The position numbers and the translations under genes are program-made. Below are positions 42,443-51,078 of a DNA stretch of 64,000 bases, piece after piece. The stretch's first letter is position 1, and each line of letters starts with the position of its first letter. The stretch is from Pelotomaculum schinkii (GTDB lineage: Bacteria; Bacillota; Desulfotomaculia; Desulfotomaculales; Pelotomaculaceae), in assembly GCF_004369205.1 (NCBI RefSeq), contig NZ_QFGA01000001.1:496001-560000 (forward strand), given 5' to 3'. The notes under the pieces are model-generated. The model did not search any database. It was not told where the DNA came from and saw only the letters and a program-made list of their open reading frames with translations.

Positions 42443-43174
42443 TTAACGCACCAATTGGTTAGTTCTAATCGATGGCAGGTTAATGATATCCTGGTCGGTA
42501 GCCGAGCGCAGGCCTAACCTGATTGTACCTTTTTCCGAACAGAGGATTAGCGGTTCGGCTTGTTCCGGCGTCACCTGTAGAGTAATGGTATGATCACTTG
42601 CAGTAGCCGCATTTTTCTTGGCATCTTGACCGGCGGCCGTCTGGATAGCCGACTGGTCGACGCTGAGCACGTCCACGTTCTGGATGAGAAGGCTGTTGAC
42701 ACTTGCTTTTTCCTGATTCTGCCCTTGCAGGTCAAAGGTTCCGAAAACATCTACCCGGTCACCCGGCTTAATCAGCCCTGCGACACCGGAAACCTGGTTC
42801 ACCGCTATTGTAACGGCCCTTTTCCCGGGCTGGACGACAAAGGATAGGCCGTCGGAGTCTTCTTTGTCTTTGGCCAGCTTATCCCTTAAGACCTGTTCCC
42901 CCGGCAGGATATCAGACTTGACAATTTTACCGGTGACTTCATTGATGTCCACCGCCGCCCTATCGTTAACATACTTGGCGGGGATTTCTTTTAACTCAAT
43001 CATTTGTGATGCAACCTGGGTCCTGGCCGGTATACGTTGGCGGGCGGTTACTACTTTAACAAAATCGCCTTCTACCACGTAAGTCCTTTTTAAGCCATCT
43101 AAAAACGCATAGATGCCGCCGGCCGCGGCCAGGCCGACAACGACGGCCAGGATTAGAATTATTTTGTTTTTCAC
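42443..43174 (-). CDS. cpaB: Flp pilus assembly protein CpaB/RcpC
   Basis: The 243-residue protein has one N-terminal span (IILILAVVVGLAAAGGIYAFL), then an SAF domain (VVTARQRIPARTQV...LPGEQVLRDKLA) and the RcpC region with RAVTIAVNQVSGVAGLIKPGDRVDVFG. It links the pilus to the cell envelope. The gene lies between cpaE and the TadG-like gene. Confidence 0.93.
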   Translation of the reverse strand: MKNKIILILAVVVGLAAAGGIYAFLDGLKRTYVVEGDFVKVVTARQRIPARTQVASQMIELKEIPAKYVNDRAAVDINEVTGKIVKSDILPGEQVLRDKLAKDKEDSDGLSFVVQPGKRAVTIAVNQVSGVAGLIKPGDRVDVFGTFDLQGQNQEKASVNSLLIQNVDVLSVDQSAIQTAAGQDAKKNAATASDHTITLQVTPEQAEPLILCSEKGTIRLGLRSATDQDIINLPSIRTNQLVR

Positions 43175-43191
43175 TTTATTTACCGCCTCGT

Positions 43192-44151
43192 TTATTCAAT
43201 TAATTTGGCTCCCTGCAGGCCGTAATCGGTCTGCCCGGGAGAGGTTTCTCCATCTATAACCAGCCTGATAAATGCGCCCTCGATATAGCTCTGCGTTCCC
43301 TGGCCGGTTACCCGGTCCACCAGGAAAGCAGCAAATCCGGATATGGTAATATTTTTAATCTGCCCACCTGCTTCATAGTTCTCTCTGTAAACAGGTATAA
43401 ATAGTATCCTGGGACAACCCGGATCAAAATGAGCAGGTGTGCAGGCCGGGGTATGCGTGCAGAGGTCCATCCGGTAGTCAACGGCGCGTTTGGTCGGGTT
43501 GGACATGTTTCCAGTTTCCGTATTAACTACATCTCCCACCTTGAGTTGTCCACTATACCCGTATTTAAGATTATCTTCGTAATTTGAAGCGCCGTTCCCC
43601 CCCAGGGAAAGTGCGCCAAAAGTCCCCGGACCTAACGGTGGCGGGTCTTCGCTGTTCGCTCCTACCTTCAAAGTGTAAGATGCCCCGAATTCAAAAGGCT
43701 TGTCAGGTACGGCCAAAGGAGCCGCCCCATTTAAGGCGCGGATGCCCGAGAGGCCTGCTGTTGCCGTCGCACTCACGGTGCCCGAGTTGATACCCAGGAC
43801 TCTGGCAAAGGCAAATTCCACCTGCCTTGCGGCGGATACCGTCAGCTTTGTATTTGGGTCGCCCAGGTATTCCCCCACCTGTGGTTCCAATGGGTTGGCC
43901 CCGTTTTGCAGGGCGTAGTTCACAGCTACGGCTTTTGCCTGGTCCGGGTTTACCGGAAGTTCGTGAACCCCAGCCAGCGCAGCGGCATCCACGGCATTGA
44001 CAAGTCTTTGTTTGTTGAGGGCAAGCAGCCCGACATCGGCTACCAGGGCCATAAAGCCGGTAAAAGCCACCATACCGGCAGCTACTAAAACCAGGGCCAT
44101 GCCCCGCTGGTCACTGGTAAAGCGCCAAAAGATTTTTTTAAATCTTTTCAT
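43192..44151 (-). CDS. Tad-domain (TadG-like) pilus-associated protein
   Basis: The N-terminus has the Tad motif: DQRGMALVLVAAGMVAFTGFMALVADVGLLALNKQRLVNAVDAAALAG (within residues 14-62), a class III-like leader and hydrophobic helix. The extracytoplasmic remainder of about 250 residues has a CTHTPAC...CPR cluster that could make disulfides. It is probably a minor pilin or envelope anchor processed by the peptidase encoded at 44574. Confidence 0.88.
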   Translation of the reverse strand: MKRFKKIFWRFTSDQRGMALVLVAAGMVAFTGFMALVADVGLLALNKQRLVNAVDAAALAGVHELPVNPDQAKAVAVNYALQNGANPLEPQVGEYLGDPNTKLTVSAARQVEFAFARVLGINSGTVSATATAGLSGIRALNGAAPLAVPDKPFEFGASYTLKVGANSEDPPPLGPGTFGALSLGGNGASNYEDNLKYGYSGQLKVGDVVNTETGNMSNPTKRAVDYRMDLCTHTPACTPAHFDPGCPRILFIPVYRENYEAGGQIKNITISGFAAFLVDRVTGQGTQSYIEGAFIRLVIDGETSPGQTDYGLQGAKLIE

Positions 44152-44166
44152 TAACCCACCTCATTT

Positions 44167-44577
44167 TCACTCTACCCTCATTGTGGTTGAGGTCGTTAAG
44201 GGGAACGGGTCCGGCAGAACCGCGTCAAGGAGCGGGGTGATCAAGCCTATAGAATAATTGACCTGGACTGTCAGCGGGACACCCCTTACCCGGGAACTTT
44301 GGGCCGGTTCAATTGAAATTTGAGAGTCTGTAAGTCCCAGTGAAACAGACGCATCTTTTACCTTTGTTCTGATTGCGGTATCGTCTAAACCAACGATACC
44401 TGCCCGGGCGCCCTCCCTGGCAGCGTTTGTTATGAGCAGGTAGGAGTGAAAGATCCGTCCAAATTCGACCGTACCCATAACCAACATAATCAAAATAGGG
44501 AGTACCAGCGCCAGTTCCACCAGCGCCTGCCCCTGTTTGTTCTTAATCAATTTTTTAATAAGCCGCATTAAGATCAC
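44167..44577 (-). CDS. tadE: TadE-like minor pilin
   Basis: The 136-residue protein starts with a basic leader and then KQGQALVELALVLPILIMLVMGTVEFGRI, the TadE signature with the conserved glutamate after the cleavage glycine region, followed by NAAREGARAGIVG. It is a pseudopilin of the Flp apparatus. The ATG overlaps the tadV stop by 4 bp; a second ATG three codons in is also possible. Confidence 0.92.
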   Translation of the reverse strand: MILMRLIKKLIKNKQGQALVELALVLPILIMLVMGTVEFGRIFHSYLLITNAAREGARAGIVGLDDTAIRTKVKDASVSLGLTDSQISIEPAQSSRVRGVPLTVQVNYSIGLITPLLDAVLPDPFPLTTSTTMRVE

Positions 44578-45080
44578 CTCACGAAATATGCGGCGGCAGC
44601 GCCAAGAGCAATAGCCGCGCCGTAAGGGATGGTAACCGCTGTTTGGCCGTTGTCGTCAATAACCTTTATTCGTGGCGCCCCTATAGCCAGGTAATATATG
44701 TTATATCCAATATTTTTTAAGATAGACAGCATCTTTTTTTGTTTTATCAAATAGACTGCCGACATGACCCCACCCACGATAGCGCCTGCGAGAAAAGCGA
44801 TTACCACAAACTCAGGCCCCTTTAAAACCCCGATAATACCCAATAGTTTTACATCTCCCGCACCTATACCGCCCATCGCGAAAGGGATGACCAGCAGGGC
44901 AATCCCCAAAAGCAAGCCCTGGACCGACCACCAGCCCAGGTCCAACCCACCGGTCAGAAGGTAGTAGAGCAAGGCCGAAACACAGGCGGGCAGAAGAACA
45001 AAATTATAAATTTTTCTTGCGGTAATGTCTGTATATACGCAGACTGCCAATACAACAAATAAAACAATCTCAATAAACAT
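44574..45080 (-). CDS. tadV: Prepilin peptidase, A24 family (TadV/CpaA)
   Basis: Membrane aspartyl protease of 168 residues that cleaves Flp prepilins. Both catalytic aspartates are visible: VYTDITARKIYN near residue 18 and GGIGAGDVKLLG near residue 75. Four to six spans. It begins immediately after the 453-bp foldback element, with AAGGAA upstream of the ATG. Confidence 0.93.
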   Translation of the reverse strand: MFIEIVLFVVLAVCVYTDITARKIYNFVLLPACVSALLYYLLTGGLDLGWWSVQGLLLGIALLVIPFAMGGIGAGDVKLLGIIGVLKGPEFVVIAFLAGAIVGGVMSAVYLIKQKKMLSILKNIGYNIYYLAIGAPRIKVIDDNGQTAVTIPYGAAIALGAAAAYFVR

Positions 45081-45118
45081 GTTTAATTCCTTATGTGTAA
45101 CTTTTCAGTGAACCCGGC

Positions 45119-45571
45119 GGTGGAAGCATGGCGTTATCAACGCTCACTCCAGTGCTCCGCGCCGGCAGCACCACGGCTCGCTTCGGACCGAACAAGTGCC
45201 TGGCTGAGTGCATCTTCCAAACTTTTAATCAGGGCAAACTGTCTTTACGTTTGCGCTAAAATCCAAATTCTTTGACGGCACTTGCCCGATTTAAAGCGTG
45301 CAGCTTTGACTTAAAAGTCCTTTTCGTAACAGATAGAGGAAACCTGAAGGATAAATTTACGGACTTTTAAGTCGCTGCACTTATGGCGCTGCAAAGGCGG
45401 CGGTAGACTGGTTATAAAAGGAGCCTATTAACCTCTAAGATACTGATACTCATATACGCCACTTTGGTAGACCGCTGGTTTCGCGCCGCAAGTTCGGTTA
45501 CCCTCAGCTTCGCCGGGTGCTGCTAACGGCTAGGCTGCGTCGTTCGCTAATGATAACACCATGCTTTCACC
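45119..45571. repeat. 453-bp foldback element between pilin and pilus assembly genes
   Basis: The ends are inverted copies: GGTGGAAGCATGGCGTTATCA at 45119 matches the reverse complement of the 45551-45571 end in 19 of 21 positions. Weaker inverted matches (GCAGCACC/GGTGCTGC, ACCGAAC/GTTCGGT) continue for about 80 bp inward on each side. The centre holds a long hairpin (45298-45380). No reading frame of interest. It could be a MITE-like element or a large structured RNA between flp and tadV. Confidence 0.7.
45298..45380. other. Central long hairpin of the foldback element
   Basis: GTGCAGC...GACTTAAAAGTCC on the left pairs with GGACTTTTAAGTC...GCTGCAC on the right: 13 plus 7 bp, perfect apart from three unpaired bases on one side, around a 40-nt loop. 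Confidence 0.8.
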
Positions 45572-45607
45572 TGGTTGACTGAATATATACCCTTATGTAT
45601 TTAGAGT

Positions 45608-45640
45608 ATGGCCCTACTCAAGGAAGCTCAAGTAGGGCCG
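45608..45640. other. Hairpin downstream of the first flp gene
   Basis: GGCCCTACTC-AAGGAAGC-TCAAGTAGGGCC gives a 9-10 bp stem 42 bp after the flp stop with no T tract. It may protect the abundant pilin message from decay. Confidence 0.6.
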
Positions 45641-45681
45641 ATAATAAGACTATTAATGCTGGTACTGCGATTCGATATGAA

Positions 45682-45861
45682 TTATTCTGTTGTTTCTGGT
45701 GTTAGTTCACCATTGACCTCTGTTAATTTGTCCCTAATACCCTCGCCCAACGTCGTCAGGGCAGCGACAACAATAACGGCAACCAGGGCGAGAATCAACC
45801 CGTATTCAGCCATCCCCTGACCGCTTTCTTCAACCATCAGCTTCTTAAAAACATTGATCAC
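45682..45861 (-). CDS. Flp family type IVb pilin (first copy)
   Basis: The 59-residue pilin from GTG at 45861 (AAAGGTGG upstream) reads EESGQGMAEYGLILALVAVIVVAAL, the Flp signature with processing before the hydrophobic helix and the conserved E-Y pair. The short polar tail ends TPETTE. It is the probable major pilin subunit. The longer frame to 45921 overlaps the second flp gene and lacks a ribosome site. Confidence 0.92.
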   Translation of the reverse strand: MINVFKKLMVEESGQGMAEYGLILALVAVIVVAALTTLGEGIRDKLTEVNGELTPETTE

Positions 45862-45908
45862 TATCCTACACCACCTTTCTTTTGAGATTTTTAACTCAAT
45901 TTGCCTGG

Positions 45909-46073
45909 CTAATTGAGACAATCGGTTGTTTTGTTATACGCACCAATGATTCCCTCCGGCAGGACTTTGAGCCCCGCTATAACTACTAACGCTACCAGCA
46001 TCAGGATAAATGCGTATTCCACTAACCCCTGGCCTGTTTCTTCCCTGAAAAATTTCCCAACCAGGTTCGTCAT
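45909..46073 (-). CDS. Flp family type IVb pilin (second copy)
   Basis: A 54-residue pilin reading EETGQGLVEYAFILMLVALVVIAGL then LPEGIIGAYNKTTDCLN. The helix and glutamate are conserved as in its neighbour, but the tail differs and carries a cysteine four residues from the end. It starts with ATG at 46073 and ends 48 bp before the start of the first flp gene. Confidence 0.88.
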   Translation of the reverse strand: MTNLVGKFFREETGQGLVEYAFILMLVALVVIAGLKVLPEGIIGAYNKTTDCLN

Positions 46074-46223
46074 ATCCTTTATCCTTCCTTTCCCTGCTGG
46101 CTTGATGAGATAATCTTACCACCTGTCTGTTGTTATGACATGATTCTCCAGTCTCATTTTATAAACGTCAAAATCCAGCTTTTTTGGGGACATAGGTCCT
46201 ATACTTTGACAATAATTTCACTC

Positions 46224-46257
46224 ATAAACTACAAAAACCCACGTTTGCCGCGGGCTT
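46224..46257 (-). terminator. Terminator after the DegU-like regulator gene
   Basis: Minus strand CCCGCG-GCAAA-CGTGGG followed by TTTTTG, 40 bp beyond the stop at 46297. It separates the two-component genes from the flp-tad operon. Confidence 0.75.
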
Positions 46258-46296
46258 TAAGTTCATGTTAGGAATGAGGTTATTGACGCTTACCGA

Positions 46297-46950
46297 TTAG
46301 AGCTTGACCAGTCTGTTTTTTACTGCATGGATGGCTGCCTGGGTCCGGTCCTCTACCCCCAGTTTTTGAAATATGTTGGTCAGGTGGTTCTTTACTGTTT
46401 TCTCGCTGATAAATAATTTCTTGGCAATGGCACGGTTGTTTTCCCCGTGCGCAACCAGTCTCAACACATCGAATTCACGCCTGGTCAGTCTCTCTGACGA
46501 GGTCCCAAGTTGGTTTTGAGATGACAGCCGGGCATATTCATTAAACATTTTGGCCGTCATGGACGGAGTGATAAATGACTCTCCTCTGGCCACCCCCAGA
46601 ATGGTTTGGATTAAAACGCTGGGGCTGATATCTTTTAAAATATAGCCGGACACTCCCGCCTTGATCAATTCAAAAAGGTATTCCTCCTGGTCATGGATAG
46701 TCAAGGCAATTATACCGATCTCAGGTTTCTCATTTTTAATCGCCCGGGTAGCTTCAATTCCGTTGGTAACCGGCATATTGATATCCATCAGAATCACGTC
46801 CGGCTGCATTCGGAAAGCCTGTTCAACGGCCTGAGCGCCATTTTCGGCCTCACCCACAACTTTGATGACCTCTTCGGTCGATAAAATTTTGGTTAACCCT
46901 TCTCTAACCAGAGCATGATCGTCGACGATCAACACCTTTACTTTCTCCAT
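46297..46950 (-). CDS. NarL/DegU-type response regulator
   Basis: The 217-residue regulator has a receiver domain (VLIVDDHALVREGL, DVILMDINMPVTNG with the phospho-acceptor Asp, IIALTIHDQ and GYILKD) and a LuxR-type helix-turn-helix (LTRREFDVLRLVAHGENNRAIAKKL...EKTVKNHLTNIFQKLGV). It partners with the DegS-like kinase encoded just upstream and lies next to the flp genes, so pilus control is likely. The ATG at 46950 begins the conserved domain; the extension to 47031 overlaps the kinase. Confidence 0.93.
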   Translation of the reverse strand: MEKVKVLIVDDHALVREGLTKILSTEEVIKVVGEAENGAQAVEQAFRMQPDVILMDINMPVTNGIEATRAIKNEKPEIGIIALTIHDQEEYLFELIKAGVSGYILKDISPSVLIQTILGVARGESFITPSMTAKMFNEYARLSSQNQLGTSSERLTRREFDVLRLVAHGENNRAIAKKLFISEKTVKNHLTNIFQKLGVEDRTQAAIHAVKNRLVKL

Positions 46951-46990
46951 AGAACCGGTTTCCCCCCAAATAACGAAGTTATGACAAGCA

Positions 46991-48139
46991 TTAATAGTCT
47001 GTAGGGACCGAAACACATAATGCCGTACCATTACCGGGAGAAGAGGTGATACTCATCTCTCCTTTTAAAAGCTGCACTCTCTCCCTTATGCCAACCAGAC
47101 CGTATCCCTCAGCGGACCGCTCTACCATCACCTTATCCTGCTCAAAGCCGAGACCGTCATCCTTGATATGTATATTTATCTTGTTCTCAAGCACTTCTAC
47201 CTTAACCAGAGCATTGTTAGCCTGGGCATGCTTTCTAATGTTGGTTACCGCTTCCTGCACAATTCTGAACAAAGCTACCTCGACAGAAGTGTCCAGTCGT
47301 CTCGGCTGCCCAAAGAAAAGAAATTCTATTGGGTGTTCGTTCTGCAGCCTGCAGTCGCTGAGGTATCTTTTTATAGCGGGAACCAACCCCAGGTCGTCCA
47401 AGACCATGGGCCTTAAGTCAAAAATGATTTTTCTGACGTCCATGAGGCTCATGCGGACCAGTTCCTGTAAAGCGACCAGCTCTTCCCTGACTTTAGCCGG
47501 GTCCAGGTCCAGAAGTTTCAGGCAATACTCCGCCCTCATTACAATATTGGCCATGGATTGAGCCGGGCTGTCGTGAATTTCCCGCGCCAGCCGCTTACGT
47601 TCTTCTTCCTGGGCTTTGATGATGCTCAGGGCAAGGTGCTGCGCTTGCCGGTACTCGCCAATTTTCGAACTGAGGTCATTCAGCCCACTACCCAGAAAAC
47701 TGTAAACAACACCGACCTGAGCGATTATTTTTTCAGCCCGCGCTACAGTCTCCCGAAACTGTTGCAAGCTCTTTTCAATTTGAGCGCATTGCTGCTCTAA
47801 AGCCTTTTCTTTCTCACCCAGCTTGAATATTTCCAATTGGAGGTTATAAGTATGGTCATAAACGTTTTTAATAACCTCGTCGGTATACTTGTTAAAATTT
47901 TTCTTAATTTCCATCAAACGCAGAGTGGCTTTTTTCCCTTTATAGGATAAATCATCCACCTGCGCCCGAACTTCCAAAAGTTCCTTTTTAACCCTGGTTA
48001 ACTCTTCTGTCAGCCTGGCAAACTCCAGGCGTGAGTTTTCCAAGACATTGTATACCTGAATTTTCCTGCGATCAAGCGCATCCAGCGTATCCTTAAATAT
48101 TTGATTGAGAATCCGGTCGAGTGCATTAATGTCTAACAT
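46991..48139 (-). CDS. DegS-type cytoplasmic sensor histidine kinase
   Basis: The 382-residue kinase has no membrane span. The N-terminal 180 residues are a long coiled coil of the DegS sensor type (LEFARLTEELTRVKKELLEVRAQVDDL and similar heptads). The HisKA_3 box is REIHDSPAQSMANIVMRAE with the phospho-acceptor histidine, and the HATPase domain ends DDGLGFE...GYGLVGIRERVQLLKGEM and SSPGNGTALCVSVP. The signal is unknown. Confidence 0.93.
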   Translation of the reverse strand: MLDINALDRILNQIFKDTLDALDRRKIQVYNVLENSRLEFARLTEELTRVKKELLEVRAQVDDLSYKGKKATLRLMEIKKNFNKYTDEVIKNVYDHTYNLQLEIFKLGEKEKALEQQCAQIEKSLQQFRETVARAEKIIAQVGVVYSFLGSGLNDLSSKIGEYRQAQHLALSIIKAQEEERKRLAREIHDSPAQSMANIVMRAEYCLKLLDLDPAKVREELVALQELVRMSLMDVRKIIFDLRPMVLDDLGLVPAIKRYLSDCRLQNEHPIEFLFFGQPRRLDTSVEVALFRIVQEAVTNIRKHAQANNALVKVEVLENKINIHIKDDGLGFEQDKVMVERSAEGYGLVGIRERVQLLKGEMSITSSPGNGTALCVSVPTDY

Positions 48140-48382
48140 TAGTCGGACCTCTTTACCTTTTCGATAGATATTCGATAAACTCTGGATTAATCATTCCTTT
48201 ATACGAAAGATTTTGCAACCTTATTTATATATTTTTTAATAGTGCAAGTAAATAGTACAAAAGGCCCAAGTTATGTAGGACCTTAAAAAGGGCTCGTGGC
48301 TGCCCGATCGGGGTTAAAGGAGATGGCCATAATATTTTATAATTAATTGATTGAGTTAGAGGATGGTGCTATAATTTCACCC

Positions 48383-49258
48383 ATGAAGAGAAAAACAAGG
48401 GTAAAACTGGCCAGGCTCAGCAGAGCCGGGAAAAAAGTCTCAATAAGGCTGGCGGGCATTGCCACCGGCGCCGCCTTAATTGCAATTTCGATCAACGCCT
48501 TTATTATCCCCTACGGGCTGCTGTCGGGGGGAGTGTCGGGCCTGTCCCTGATGATCAATTATCTTACCGGCTTTCCTGTCTACCTTGGTATTTTTCTCAT
48601 AAATCTACCTATTTTTATCTGGGGTCTGAAGGAACTTGACCACAAGTTTATCATTTACAGCGCCGCAGGAACAATCGTGCTCATTCTCGTCCTGCCTCTA
48701 TCCAGACCATACATACCTGTATACGGGCTTGACCTGTTCCTGGCCTCCCTTTTCTCCGGCATTGTCACAGGTCTGGGCAGCGGCATCGTATTAAAATATG
48801 GAGCCTCCACCGGAGGAACCGATATCATATCTATGATCGCGAAAAAAAAGAAGAACATTTCCGTTGGGGCTACTTCCTTCTATTGCAACATCGCGGTGTT
48901 GCTCCCCTCACTGTATTTTTTCGACCTGAAGATTGCCATGTATACCGCCATCAGCATGTGGGTTGGGGGGAAAGTTATCGACACGGTTATAGAAGGGTTT
49001 AACCACAACAAGTCAGTCATGATCATCTCAGATAAAAGCTCTGAAATTGCTGACCGCATCATGCATGAAATGCGCCGGGGGGTAACCTACCTGGAGGGTC
49101 AGGGAGCATATTCAGGACAACCAAAGCTAGTGATTAGCTGTGTCGTCAGTCATTATGAAATCCCCAGGGTCAAAGAAATCGTGCATTCAATTGATAAAAA
49201 GGCTTTCATCTATATCACCGAAACGGTAGAGGTAAAAGGTAGAGGTTTCACCTGGTAA
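48383..49258 (+). CDS. YitT family membrane protein with DUF2179 domain
   Basis: The protein has about 291 residues: five to six spans from residue 22 on (GIATGAALIAISINAFIIPYG, SGGVSGLSLMINYLTG, GASTGGTDIISMI), then the cytoplasmic DUF2179 domain (SVMIISDKSSEIADRIMHEMRRGVTYLEG...YITETVEVKGRGF). Function is not established. The ATG at 48383 is preferred to the TTG at 48347; neither has a perfect ribosome site. The stop abuts the convergent protease gene. Confidence 0.9.
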   Translation: MKRKTRVKLARLSRAGKKVSIRLAGIATGAALIAISINAFIIPYGLLSGGVSGLSLMINYLTGFPVYLGIFLINLPIFIWGLKELDHKFIIYSAAGTIVLILVLPLSRPYIPVYGLDLFLASLFSGIVTGLGSGIVLKYGASTGGTDIISMIAKKKKNISVGATSFYCNIAVLLPSLYFFDLKIAMYTAISMWVGGKVIDTVIEGFNHNKSVMIISDKSSEIADRIMHEMRRGVTYLEGQGAYSGQPKLVISCVVSHYEIPRVKEIVHSIDKKAFIYITETVEVKGRGFTW

Positions 49259-50053
49259 CTAACCGGTTAAGCTCAACACCTCAATAATTGGAATAGCCAG
49301 GCCTATAACCTTCTCCTTACCGTTCTCGGTACGATGCATAGTGCCAAAGACCACCCCGACCACTTGACCGTTCCGGTTGTAGACCGGGCTTCCGCTGTTT
49401 CCCGCATAAATAGGGGCGTCAATGGTGAATACCTGCTCTGCTTTGCCCCTAACAATCAGGTACTCTTGCACCGTGCCTTCAACAACAATATTGTTGAGTG
49501 AAAGCGGGTTGCCAACTACCCTGATCCTGTCACCTGGCTGGGGCGCGCACCGTGCATCCAGGGCAACCACCGGCAACTCGGCGCCGTCGAGGTTTATTAC
49601 CGCCAGGTCATATTCCGACCTGCCGGACCAGTTAACGGCTTTGAAAACTCTGCCGTCAGGGAATTCCACCACCACGTTTAGCGCGTCCTCAACCACGTGG
49701 TGATTGGTGACAATTACCCCCTGCGGGTTGATATTAAACCCAGTACCGCGCTTCTGCTCCACTGTGATAGAGGAACCATTTTTACGTGCCACCACCTGGA
49801 CCTGCACCACAGCCTGCATCATTTCATTATCTATATCTTTTTTCAGGTGAAGCGATTCGGTAATTAGCTCAGCTAACGGAGCGTTCCCGAATGACTGGAG
49901 GGATGTGGCAGCAACAAGACCGATAAAAGCCAAAAGCGTTATTAGTGCAGCAAACCTAAAAAGAGCCGGCCGGCCGGCAGTATTTTCTTCACCGTCAGTA
50001 TTTTCCTCTGCATAGCCATCTTCAAGCCCATAGTAATCTTCTTCCCTGTCCAT
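49259..50053 (-). CDS. Membrane-anchored trypsin-like (HtrA-type) serine protease
   Basis: The 264-residue protein has an acidic cytoplasmic N-terminus (EEDYYGLEDGYAEEN), one span (FAALITLLAFIGLVAATSL) and an extracytoplasmic protease domain with the triad His (VTNHHVVED), Asp (EYDLAVINLD) and Ser (YAGNSGSPVYN). There is no PDZ domain, unlike full HtrA. The ATG at 50053 has GGAG about 10 nt upstream. Probable role in envelope protein quality control. Confidence 0.9.
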   Translation of the reverse strand: MDREEDYYGLEDGYAEENTDGEENTAGRPALFRFAALITLLAFIGLVAATSLQSFGNAPLAELITESLHLKKDIDNEMMQAVVQVQVVARKNGSSITVEQKRGTGFNINPQGVIVTNHHVVEDALNVVVEFPDGRVFKAVNWSGRSEYDLAVINLDGAELPVVALDARCAPQPGDRIRVVGNPLSLNNIVVEGTVQEYLIVRGKAEQVFTIDAPIYAGNSGSPVYNRNGQVVGVVFGTMHRTENGKEKVIGLAIPIIEVLSLTG

Positions 50054-50212
50054 GGTACACACGCTCCGGGAGCAAATTTGGGAGGCCAAGGTTATCATAT
50101 CCGGAAAACGTCAAATAGTCCAGTTGCTGTCGATATGTTAACAAATATTAATAGCATAAAATCAAACAGGGCTCGACCGGATAGCCAAACCCCGTTTTGA
50201 TATGCTAAATTT

Positions 50213-50359
50213 TTATACGCTGGGCCTGTCAGGGGGGGTCAACTTCCACCTTTTCTTGGAGTTGGCCGCCTTGCCCATATCCCATGTTTCCTTATAGCCC
50301 ATTGTTGCAGTCGACGGGACTTTACATCCCTTTAAAACACCTTTCACCCTTTTGCCCAT
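50213..50359 (-). CDS. Small basic protein, 48 aa
   Basis: ATG at 50359 with a strong AAAGGGAGG site 6 nt upstream. The peptide is rich in lysine and tryptophan (MGKRVKGVLKGCKVPS, YKETWDMGKAANSKKRW). No family recognised. It lies between the protease gene and tRNA-Leu, in an otherwise empty 490-bp gap. Support is the ribosome site only. Confidence 0.5.
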   Translation of the reverse strand: MGKRVKGVLKGCKVPSTATMGYKETWDMGKAANSKKRWKLTPPDRPSV

Positions 50360-50480
50360 AAGCGCCTCCCTTTCTTTAAGTTAAAGGTTGCCCCTGAACG
50401 GCAAATGAAATGCGCCGTTTTAAAGTGAATTAATGACACAGGTTAAAGTCAAATCCCTTAATTTACAGACTTCATGGCTG

Positions 50481-50510
50481 TTGACAGGTCATTAATAATT
50501 ATGCTATAGT
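50481..50510 (+). promoter_or_regulatory. Sigma-A promoter of the first tRNA-Leu
   Basis: Consensus TTGACA at 50481-50486, an 18-bp spacer and TATAGT at 50505-50510, 37 bp before the tRNA. Confidence 0.75.
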
Positions 50511-50547
50511 ATCTATGCGGTTTTCGCCGGAATAAATTTAATTGTAT

Positions 50548-50634
50548 GCGGCAGTGGCGGAATTGGCAGACGCGCAAGATTCAGGTTCTTGTGCCCGTAA
50601 GGGTGTGAAGGTTCAAGTCCTTTCTGCCGCACCA
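50548..50634 (+). tRNA. tRNA-Leu (anticodon CAG), copy 1
   Basis: Class II tRNA of 87 nt. The acceptor GCGGCAG pairs with CTGCCGC. The anticodon stem CAAGA/TCTTG encloses TTCAGGT (CAG). The variable arm is GCCC-GTAA-GGGT and CCA is encoded. Confidence 0.95.
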
Positions 50635-50767
50635 ATATTTTTTTCAGGGTTAGAACACTTACACAGGGTTCTAGCCTTTTTGTTGTCACCCTCTAATATT
50701 GCCGATATTTAAAATTTACGCCCAATCAAAATTATGGTACAATTACCTTAAAAAAGGAGAGTGAACG

Positions 50768-51016
50768 ATGAAACTCTATTGGCTTTGCGAATATGCTCAA
50801 AAAGGTGAATTTAAAGTAGCTAAAGATACCGATGATTTATTTCAAAAAAAAAGTGAAGAGATTAACAAGGAATTTTCCTGGGTTAAAGATAATTTTGAGT
50901 GCACAGAAATTTGTGAAGTCGATGGATATAAGATTGTGTTGGAAAAAATTAACAAATCAACTGACGGGTTGGAAGGCAAAGTCTGGATTGAAGAAATTCA
51001 AGAAACTTTTAAATAA
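50768..51016 (+). CDS. Small acidic protein between duplicated tRNA-Leu genes, 82 aa
   Basis: ATG with AAGGAG 8 nt upstream. The sequence starts MKLYWLCEYAQKGEFKVAKDTDDLF and is rich in K, E and W without membrane segments. No family recognised. It has its own AT-rich upstream region and lies in the 444-bp segment between two near-identical tRNA-Leu genes. Confidence 0.65.
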   Translation: MKLYWLCEYAQKGEFKVAKDTDDLFQKKSEEINKEFSWVKDNFECTEICEVDGYKIVLEKINKSTDGLEGKVWIEEIQETFK

Positions 51017-51078
51017 ATTATAAACCTCCCCAAGTAAATATTCAGAAATACTTACTTCAAAAATTCACAGCTCTACAT

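Noticed and set aside
45119-45571. c-di-GMP (GEMM) riboswitch in the tad locus
   Set aside because: Short matches such as CAGGGCAAAC and GCGCGAAACC occur, but the conserved GEMM core order is not present on either strand.
48255-48290. GG-CC dyad (AGGCCCAAGTTATGTAGGACCTT) near the DegS-like gene, loosely resembling GGACATAGGTCC near 46190
   Set aside because: The two sites share too few positions to claim a regulator binding motif.
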